From an uncultured Oribacterium sp. (GTDB lineage Bacteria > Bacillota > Clostridia > Lachnospirales > Lachnospiraceae), in the NCBI GenBank assembly GCA_934279105.1, contig CAKQWR010000011.1, positions 1 to 20,501 of the forward strand: 20,501 nt of DNA. Direction: 5' to 3'. Below are positions 14,541 to 20,501 of this stretch, in pieces. Below the pieces are notes generated by a model. It ran no database searches and was not told the DNA's origin. It saw nothing but the letters and a program-made list of their open reading frames with translations. How positions within the stretch are numbered: the stretch's first letter is position 1; each line of letters opens with the position of its first letter. Made by a program: the position numbers and the translations under genes.

Positions 14541-14570
14541 GAAAGTCCACGCACACCCGTGGACTTCTTT
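14541..14570 (+). terminator. Hairpin after hipT (hairpin copy 2)
   Basis: AAGTCCACG (14543-14551) and CGTGGACTT (14558-14566) form a perfect 9-bp stem with a CACACC loop and a weak TTCTTT tail. The 24 bases 14541-14564 match the guaA terminator core 12631-12654 at 23 positions. Confidence 0.65.
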
Positions 14571-14575
14571 GTGAG

Positions 14576-14725
14576 GAGATACGCCACGAACTCACGGAAT
14601 TCACCGCCTCCCTGCTTATGCAGCCGAACGTTCTCGAGGTATTCACCTATATCAATCGCGAATTCGGACAGGGCAGTGTACCCCTTGACATGGTGATGAC
14701 CCGGCAAGGTATAATACATCCATGA
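14576..14725 (+). pseudogene. Coding-like remnant after hipT
   Basis: This frame is open from 14543 to a TGA at 14723-14725. From about 14576 it reads like the C-terminal part of a folded protein: 'HELTEFTASLL', 'QPNVLEVFTYINREF', then 'GSVPLDMVMTRQG'. GC is high at codon positions 1 and 3 and low at position 2, as in real genes. No start codon with a ribosome-binding site exists, and the frame runs back into the hairpin. The opposite strand (14516-14719) also has an open 67-codon frame, with no good Shine-Dalgarno, so which strand was coding is not certain. I read it as the surviving 3' end of a gene truncated when the hipBST block was inserted. Confidence 0.35.
14685..14715 (+). promoter_or_regulatory. 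Promoter of the flavin-reductase-like gene, 19-bp spacer
   Basis: Perfect TTGACA (14685-14690) and perfect TATAAT (14710-14715) are separated by 19 bases, two more than optimal. Inverted CCTTG (14683-14687) and CAAGG (14705-14709) arms overlap the spacer. Long-spacer promoters are typical of MerR-type activation, so this promoter may need an activator. The regulator is not in the window. Confidence 0.65.
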
Positions 14726-14761
14726 CGTAGCAGAAAATCCATCAATCAGGAGGACACTTTA

Positions 14762-15319
14762 ATGAGCAGAGTAAATTTCGGCGCGAAGCCACTGATGTAT
14801 CCGCAGCCGGTATTGATCATCGGAACTTATGATGAGAACGGCGTTCCGAATGCGATGAATGCAGCATGGGGTATCACAACCGATTATAAGGAGATCACCA
14901 TCAGCCTTTCCGAGCACAAAACAACCGATAACCTGAAGGCGCGGAAGGCGTTCACTGTAAGCATCGGCACAGAGGATCAGGTGGTTCCATGCGATTATGT
15001 AGGCGTTGAATCCGGAAGAAAGGTACCGGATAAGTTTGCCAGAGCCGGCTTCCATGCTACGAAGAGCGAGTTCGTGGATGCACCGCTGATCGATGAGCTC
15101 CCGCTTGCGATGGAGTGCAAGGTGAAGAGCTTCGAGCACGGCATCCTCGTGGGTGAGATCGTCAATGTTTCTGCCGATGAACGTGTCATCACCAACGGCG
15201 CGCTGGACATCAGCAAACTGAAGCCGATCAGCTTCGACCCGTTCGGCAATGCCTACTACGGCGTAGGCGAAAAAGTCGGCAATGCCTTCAAGGACGGCAC
15301 GCAGCTGAAGGAATCATAA
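14762..15319 (+). CDS. Flavin reductase-like / flavoredoxin family FMN-binding protein
   Basis: The 185-residue protein has the split-barrel FMN-binding fold of the flavin reductase-like family. It begins with 'PLMYPQPVLIIGTYDENGVPNAMNAAWG', the typical first strand pair, followed by 'ITISLSEHKTTDNLKARKAFTVSIG'. The 'VSADERVITNGALDISKLKPISFDP' end is common among clostridial flavoredoxin-like proteins. Such proteins bind FMN and reduce or carry electrons to flavins or other acceptors in the cytosol; the exact partner is unknown. An AGGAGG stands eight bases before the ATG. It is a single-gene unit with its own promoter at 14685-14715 and terminator at 15327-15378. Confidence 0.9.
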   Translation: MSRVNFGAKPLMYPQPVLIIGTYDENGVPNAMNAAWGITTDYKEITISLSEHKTTDNLKARKAFTVSIGTEDQVVPCDYVGVESGRKVPDKFARAGFHATKSEFVDAPLIDELPLAMECKVKSFEHGILVGEIVNVSADERVITNGALDISKLKPISFDPFGNAYYGVGEKVGNAFKDGTQLKES

Positions 15320-15326
15320 GTAAAAT

Positions 15327-15378
15327 CAACCCAGGCTGGAATCCCTTTACGATAGGCCCCCAGGCCTGGGTTATTTTA
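15327..15378 (+). terminator. Intrinsic terminator of the flavin-reductase-like gene
   Basis: AACCCAGGC (15328-15336) and GCCTGGGTT (15364-15372) form a perfect 9-bp stem with a 27-base loop, followed by ATTTTAT. Confidence 0.75.
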
Positions 15379-15399
15379 TAAGTGCTCAATCGTATGGAC

Positions 15400-15427
15400 G
15401 TCAGCTTCTGCCCCGGCTGATTTTTTT
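15400..15427 (+). terminator. Second terminator-like hairpin
   Basis: TCAGC (15401-15405) and GCTGA (15416-15420) form a short stem directly followed by seven Ts. It may back up the terminator just upstream. Confidence 0.45.
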
Positions 15428-15818
15428 CACAATATAAGACCTGAGATGCTTCTGATTGCGAAAAAGAAAATGATTGTTCTCTATTAGTTCTGCCACGATT
15501 TGCAATTTGCAGCCAGTTAACGCTTTTCCTTCCATCCCATCCTCATCTTATTGCGAAACCTGGTGAGTATATTTCATCTAAACTCTCCATCAGCGGTCTC
15601 TGGCTATATAATTTTTCGATTCAATTATAAAATTTTAACAAATACTTAAAATAAATTTATGACAATCCGAATAGCATTAAATTCAGCTTTCGATTTCCTA
15701 CATCTTATGTCGGATTTCCGCATCTTGTGTTTGAAATGTGTCATGACTTTCTTCTTATTATAAAATATAGGTATGAGATAAAGTTTTATCACACATAACG
15801 ACAGGGAAGGAGGAAGGG
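15428..15818. other. AT-rich intergenic region upstream of the surface protein
   Basis: No convincing coding frame is seen. The stretch becomes very AT-rich after about 15600. It holds an imperfect direct repeat (15692-15710 and 15713-15730), AT-rich promoter-like DNA near 15731-15780 without a clear box pair, and ends in an AGGGAAGGAGG Shine-Dalgarno before the ATG at 15819. Confidence 0.6.
15692..15730. repeat. Imperfect tandem direct repeat upstream of the surface protein gene
   Basis: GATTTCC-TA-CATCTTATGT (15692-15710) is followed by GATTTCC-G-CATCTTGTGT (15713-15730). The half-elements are offset by 21 and 20 bases, about two helical turns. Position, around 90 bases before the start codon and just upstream of the likely promoter, suggests an activator site. 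Confidence 0.45.
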
Positions 15819-18800
15819 ATGAGAAAAAGACGCTTGTCAAGGTTACTCACTGTTTTGCTTTCGGTAGGTTTGCTGGTACAGAATATGCCACTTACTGTAC
15901 TGGCAGATACGCTGCTGACAGCCGCGGAGGATTCCGCTGTGAAGGATGAAGCCGCAGATGCAGATTCCGCAGGAGCGGCAGAAACGCAGAACACAAACAT
16001 TGTTTTTGACACAGATGAACTCAGCGATGCGCTGATCCAGGCTGTGGAAGAGAAGACGATCGTAAAGAAGACCTATTCTTTCACTGGATACGTTGCGGAG
16101 GATTACGAACAGTTATTTGATACAGATTATGAAGATCTGTACGAACTTCGTGCGCTCGAGCGAAAAGAAGGGGACCTTACGGTCAGGGTATTCGCGCGGC
16201 TCGATGAGGATGGCTTCGCCACGGAAGATGAGGCGTCTGCTGAACTCGACGATGCCGATGAGACAGCCCTCTCGGAAGCCACTATGTCCGTTGCGACGGA
16301 GGAAGATTCGGATGCATACATGATCACCGGAAACGAGCAGATCATTTTCCTGCTTCTGAACAACACGGTTTCCCCGAAGAGCGCGCACATCGAGATTGAC
16401 GGCAGAGTCAGTCCGGAAATCAAGATTCTGACAGCGAAGCAGATTAAGAAGCAGCTGTCGGACGATGATGACGATGACGACGAAGCGTCGACTCCGGATA
16501 CCAGCGCGGATTCGTCAGATGCAGTGGACCATCCATCAGATAACGATGGCGCAACACCGACGACCGGCGATACGGCCGATGCAGATGCCCCGTCATCAGA
16601 TGGCGATGGTTCAACACCGACTACCGGCGATACGGTCAATGCAGATGCCCCGTCATCAGATGGTGCTGGCACAACACCGACTACCGACGATACGGCCGAT
16701 GCAGGCAACCCGTCATCAGATGGCGCTGACACAACACCGACTACCGGCGGTACATCCGATGCAGGCAACCCATCATCAGAGAATGATGCAGCTCCAGCTA
16801 GCAGCGACACAATACCGACTACTGGCGATGCAACATCATTTACCGGTGATACAACAAGTACGGCAGTTGCGGCAGCAGCTAATGTAGACGATACGACTCC
16901 TGTATCGTTCGCATCAACAAACGCTGTAACAACCCCAGCTACCGATGGAACAACTCCTACTGGCGACACCGCGATCACAACCGGTGATGGAAGTACCGGT
17001 ACGGATGGCACACCAACGACCACTGATGGAACCACCGGTACAGGTGGCACAACCCCAGCTTCCGGTGGAATAACTCCTACTGGCGACACCACGATTACAA
17101 CCACTGATGGAACAACCGGTGCAGACAATCCAGCAACCCCAACGGGTGACACAGCAATCGCCACTGGTGATACAACATCGACTACAGACGGAACAACCCC
17201 TACCGGCGATACGTCCATCACAACCGGTGATACGTCCATCACGACCAGCGGCGAAACAACCCCTACTGGCGATACGTCCATCACGACCGGCGACGGAACA
17301 GCACCTGTCGGCGATGGAACTACCGGTGCAGATGGCACATCAACGACCGCTGGCGCAACAACCCCTACGGGTGACGAAACAACCGGTACAGGTGATGCAA
17401 CTACTCCTGCGGGCGACACACCACTCGATCCATCACAGCCGAATCCTGTAGATCCTTCCCTCATTCCACCAGCGGACCTCGCGCAGGCAACTCCGAACGA
17501 GATTCCGAAGCCTGGAACAGCGGGTATGCTGGATCCAGAGAAACAGGAGAAGAATGAAGAAGCAACGCTTCTCGGTGACCTTTATGAGAGTGTTCTCTTT
17601 AAGAAGACACCGGCGACAGCATTTATTATAACCTTATCGCAGTTCATGGATTACGAGATCGCACTTCTGGATGTCGGCGACGACATCGTAGAAGTAACCG
17701 GCAGGAAGGAATGGATCGAGGTGCAGGAGCAAATCGATGCCATCCTTAAAGCCAGACCGGGTGCTGAAATCACGATTCGGGGTCAGGGTACGGACGCCAC
17801 CATTATCATGACAGGACTCACCGATGATGTGGATAGTAGTAACGGTGGGCTTTGGAACTTTAAGGCTTGGAATCTTCATTCGGATACGATCATCGAAAAC
17901 GTAACGCTGGAGCTTCCGGGGGAGAAAAGTACGAATGAACAACCGGATGTCGTGATTTTCGCAAACGGCAACAAGTTCACAGTTGAATCAAACGTTCATG
18001 TCATCTATGTCGGTGGTTATTCGAAGCGCATGTACATCTTCGGCGGTGGAAACGAAACTGACGTTAATTCTACGCATCTGGAAATCAAGGGCGGCGACTG
18101 GGAGCGTGTATATGGCGGAAGCTACAGGGCCAAAGCTGGCGACTCGTACGTATATGTAGCCGGGCCAAAGGGACTGGATGGCCATGGTACAGATGCCGGT
18201 GACGCGGCTGTTCTATATACGTTCGGCGGTTGCTATAGCGATGTAACGACAGGAAACATCCATGTGCTCTATGGTGCGAATAGAAGATTTTACTCGAAAA
18301 TGGAAGATTCCAGAAGCGGTCCGTCCAATGTATTCGGTAGTGGCCACGATATGGCGAACACGGACGCGGTTGCGGACGTAACGGGCGACGAAATGAGAAT
18401 CGACATTCTCGACGGTGCCATCGTTTCCGATATAAGCGGTGGCTACAACTCGAATCTACACTGCAAAGATATTTATCTTCATGTAGCAGCGGGGGCCCAT
18501 GTGGCAGAGACCACACACGGCGCTGCAGTATGTGGCGGTACGTCCACAAGCAGAAAAATCGGAGGTCTGGATCCTGCTCGAGGGTATGCGCCGAATACGC
18601 CGAATACAAAGAAGTATACCGCATATTCCAACATCCACGTTACCTTCGACGGCGAGGGTAAGCTGGAGAATCAGAATTTATACAAGACAACCGTCATGGG
18701 CGGTGGAACATTTGGTCATGTTGAAGGAAATATCGAAGTCATCATAAACGGTAATACCGAGTATGTCTACGGTGGATCTTCGAGCGGCAATGTAACGGGT

Positions 18801-20501
18801 GATATCAACGTGACGATTTATGGCAATGTCCTCGCGGGTAGTCACAATGGAGATGCCGTGATCGGTGATGTGACCGGTACCTGGTTTGGCGGCACCGTAC
18901 AGGGTGGCTGTATGACAGGCGATGTGACAGGCGATGTGACAACCACGATTGGTCCGAATGCAAGCGTTCATGCGGTCATCGGTGGATGTGATGATGGTGG
19001 TGTACATGGCGATACCAGCGTCCATGTATATGGCACCATTTTAAAGGAACGGTATCAAAATACGAACCGCTTCCTCTCCGGTGCAGGTTGCGTATTTGGT
19101 GCCGGATATTTAAGCTCACCAGGATTCATTGACGCTGCCGATGTAACTGGTACCTCAAGTGTGTACATTTATCCTGGTTCGAATGTGCAGGGTGATGTTT
19201 ACGGTGGCGGTCTGACCGCACGAGCTTCCGGTGGAACGCATGTGAAAGTCTCCGCTCCGATCGGCGGCGATGTTTATGGCGGCAGCTGGCTGGAGTATAG
19301 TGCAAATATCTTTGGGGATGCAGAGCTTGGCTATGTAGGTGGTGAGAAGGCAGATACCTATGTAGAGCTGAACGGTGTTGCTTCTGCAAGTAATGTTTAT
19401 GGTGGCGGCCGTGGCACGAACACAAAGGGCAGCAGTACCGTCGTGCTAAAAGATGACGCAAAGGCCATGAATGTGTACGGCACAGGAAACGCGATCACGA
19501 AGTTCTGGTCTGGTGGTAAAGAATATACCTTCGGCCCGCTTCCGATTACGACCTCCGGTGATGCAACGATCCGGATCGAGGACAGTGCAGTTGTGAAGGA
19601 TACGATCTACGGATACGACATCGTAACACCGAAGGACGAAAAGGGTAACGACCTGGAACCTCACAAGTTGCTTACCGGTAAGGCTTCCGTCCTCTTCGAC
19701 CGCAGTAACAGCGACAGCAGCTTTAAACGCGTGAAGAACGCAGATTTCGTTCATCTCACCGACACATCTGCCGTCGCGATCGATAACGATCATAAGGACG
19801 AAGAGCAGTTGGTCAATGTTGGCGACCTGAACATCGATGCGGATTCCGCATTGACGCTGGGCGCAAGCGCACATATCTATGGAAACTACCAGGGCGGCCC
19901 GGACAAGGAGAAGAGCGCGAAGCTGATCATCCCTGCGGGCAAGCGCCTCACTGCGGATGGCACGGTAACGCAGTTCACGAAGATCAGCATTTATGATTTT
20001 GACAAGGTCGTACCGGCGGAGAAACAGGTATATGTAGTCTCCGGTGCCGGAAGTAAAACAGATACCGGCGATTTCATCTGGGTAGATGAGCGAAACGGCG
20101 TGACCATGGAATGGAACATGCATTCCGCAAGTGGCGAAACGAAGGCTGAAAAACCGACCATGTGGTGGCTGGTAAAGCAGCCGACACAGCCGAAACCGGA
20201 TCCGAAGCCAGACCCGAAGCCGTCAGGCGGCGGTGGCGGAGGTGGTGGCGGAAGCCGCGTAGTTCCAGGCTCCAGGGCGGTAATCACCACACCAGAGCCG
20301 GGCAGAGTCCTCGGTGTAAATCGAACACCGGAGACAGCACCGGAAACGAAACCACAAACCGGACGCGTCCTCGGCGCCAGCAGAGCGGCACCGACTGGCG
20401 ACATGAGTCTCATCGCTGTCTGGTTCACACTCATGTTAATCGCGATGGCCGTATATCTCGGCTTCATCGTCTATAACCGCAGATGGAGAAGACACCATTA
20501 A
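15819..20501 (+). CDS. Large repeat-rich surface protein with C-terminal membrane anchor
   Basis: The 1,560-residue complete protein has several parts. A Sec signal peptide covers residues 1-29, with cleavage predicted after VLA. An unrecognised N-terminal domain covers about 30-210 ('SFTGYVAEDYEQLFDTDYEDLY'). Seven consecutive Asp lie near 216, followed by a Thr/Gly/Asp-rich stalk at about 225-535. A linker domain (about 560-730) precedes a glycine-rich repeat domain at about 730-1225, with recurrent 'VYGG' or 'V.GG' followed by 'G.V.GD..V.I.G', which suggests a beta-helix or solenoid. A globular tail follows, then a Pro-Lys-Pro spacer, nine Gly, two 'GRVLGxxR' copies, PTGD (1525-1528), one helix and a basic end. 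It is probably an adhesin or sugar-binding wall protein. PTGD resembles, but is not, a canonical LPxTG sortase signal, so plain membrane anchoring is possible. Confidence 0.88.
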   Translation: MRKRRLSRLLTVLLSVGLLVQNMPLTVLADTLLTAAEDSAVKDEAADADSAGAAETQNTNIVFDTDELSDALIQAVEEKTIVKKTYSFTGYVAEDYEQLFDTDYEDLYELRALERKEGDLTVRVFARLDEDGFATEDEASAELDDADETALSEATMSVATEEDSDAYMITGNEQIIFLLLNNTVSPKSAHIEIDGRVSPEIKILTAKQIKKQLSDDDDDDDEASTPDTSADSSDAVDHPSDNDGATPTTGDTADADAPSSDGDGSTPTTGDTVNADAPSSDGAGTTPTTDDTADAGNPSSDGADTTPTTGGTSDAGNPSSENDAAPASSDTIPTTGDATSFTGDTTSTAVAAAANVDDTTPVSFASTNAVTTPATDGTTPTGDTAITTGDGSTGTDGTPTTTDGTTGTGGTTPASGGITPTGDTTITTTDGTTGADNPATPTGDTAIATGDTTSTTDGTTPTGDTSITTGDTSITTSGETTPTGDTSITTGDGTAPVGDGTTGADGTSTTAGATTPTGDETTGTGDATTPAGDTPLDPSQPNPVDPSLIPPADLAQATPNEIPKPGTAGMLDPEKQEKNEEATLLGDLYESVLFKKTPATAFIITLSQFMDYEIALLDVGDDIVEVTGRKEWIEVQEQIDAILKARPGAEITIRGQGTDATIIMTGLTDDVDSSNGGLWNFKAWNLHSDTIIENVTLELPGEKSTNEQPDVVIFANGNKFTVESNVHVIYVGGYSKRMYIFGGGNETDVNSTHLEIKGGDWERVYGGSYRAKAGDSYVYVAGPKGLDGHGTDAGDAAVLYTFGGCYSDVTTGNIHVLYGANRRFYSKMEDSRSGPSNVFGSGHDMANTDAVADVTGDEMRIDILDGAIVSDISGGYNSNLHCKDIYLHVAAGAHVAETTHGAAVCGGTSTSRKIGGLDPARGYAPNTPNTKKYTAYSNIHVTFDGEGKLENQNLYKTTVMGGGTFGHVEGNIEVIINGNTEYVYGGSSSGNVTGDINVTIYGNVLAGSHNGDAVIGDVTGTWFGGTVQGGCMTGDVTGDVTTTIGPNASVHAVIGGCDDGGVHGDTSVHVYGTILKERYQNTNRFLSGAGCVFGAGYLSSPGFIDAADVTGTSSVYIYPGSNVQGDVYGGGLTARASGGTHVKVSAPIGGDVYGGSWLEYSANIFGDAELGYVGGEKADTYVELNGVASASNVYGGGRGTNTKGSSTVVLKDDAKAMNVYGTGNAITKFWSGGKEYTFGPLPITTSGDATIRIEDSAVVKDTIYGYDIVTPKDEKGNDLEPHKLLTGKASVLFDRSNSDSSFKRVKNADFVHLTDTSAVAIDNDHKDEEQLVNVGDLNIDADSALTLGASAHIYGNYQGGPDKEKSAKLIIPAGKRLTADGTVTQFTKISIYDFDKVVPAEKQVYVVSGAGSKTDTGDFIWVDERNGVTMEWNMHSASGETKAEKPTMWWLVKQPTQPKPDPKPDPKPSGGGGGGGGGSRVVPGSRAVITTPEPGRVLGVNRTPETAPETKPQTGRVLGASRAAPTGDMSLIAVWFTLMLIAMAVYLGFIVYNRRWRRHH
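16551..16790. repeat. Four 60-bp tandem repeats encoding a 20-residue stalk unit
   Basis: Units start at 16551, 16611, 16671 and 16731 with no indels. Each begins near ACACCGAC and encodes a variant of 'TPTTGDTADADAPSSDGDGS'. A half unit precedes at about 16527-16550. More degenerate Thr-Gly-Asp repeats continue to about 17420. Copy number is likely to vary between strains. Confidence 0.85.

Noticed and set aside
16127..17464. 445-codon open frame on the minus strand inside the surface-protein gene
   Set aside because: It is the mirror of the low-complexity Thr/Asp repeat region, giving a Val/Ser/Pro-rich product. It has no ribosome-binding site, and the plus-strand gene is convincing.

Overview
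The window looks like chromosome of a low-to-moderate GC Gram-positive anaerobe, most likely a clostridium of the Lachnospiraceae type. This is inferred from strong AGGAGG ribosome-binding sites, a lipoprotein-type solute-binding protein, a sugar ABC transporter without its own ATPase, a YesM/YesN-type two-component pair, and a surface protein with a 'VLGxxR...TGD + membrane helix' C-terminus. No rRNA or tRNA gene, insertion sequence or CRISPR array was seen.

Layout. (1) 1-260: the 3' end of an unrecognised plus-strand gene and a bidirectional terminator. (2) 273-3447, minus strand: an operon reading ridA, a MalY/PatB-like PLP enzyme, an SSS-family sodium:solute symporter, and an unlisted 27-residue single-helix protein with a perfect Shine-Dalgarno. 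A divergent YheO/DauR-like regulator (3731-4387) and two abutting palindromes lie at its head. The set fits uptake of an amino acid, PLP-dependent breakdown to a reactive enamine, and its clearance by RidA. (3) 4562-11473, plus strand: solute-binding lipoprotein, two permeases, histidine kinase, AraC-type response regulator and a CE15-like glucuronoyl esterase. This is probably a regulated locus for hemicellulose-derived (glucuronoxylan-like) oligosaccharides, with the ATPase supplied from elsewhere. (4) 11617-12606: a stand-alone GMP synthase ATP-pyrophosphatase subunit lacking the glutaminase domain. (5) 12777-14490: a three-gene hipB-hipS-hipT toxin-antitoxin locus preceded by three 18-bp operators placed exactly 41 bp apart. 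The locus is bracketed by near-identical terminator hairpins 1,910 bp apart. (6) 14762-15319: a flavin-reductase-like protein with its own promoter. (7) 15819-20501: a 1,560-residue secreted or anchored surface protein with a Thr/Asp-rich repeat stalk, a glycine-rich beta-solenoid-like repeat domain and a membrane anchor.

The most unusual items are the 27-aa protein downstream of the symporter, the HipBST locus with its phased operators and Thr-Val-Thr glycine-rich loop, the flanking hairpin duplication with a coding-like remnant next to it, the GATase-less GuaA, and the large surface protein. All assignments come from reading the sequence and knowledge of the families; no database search was run.
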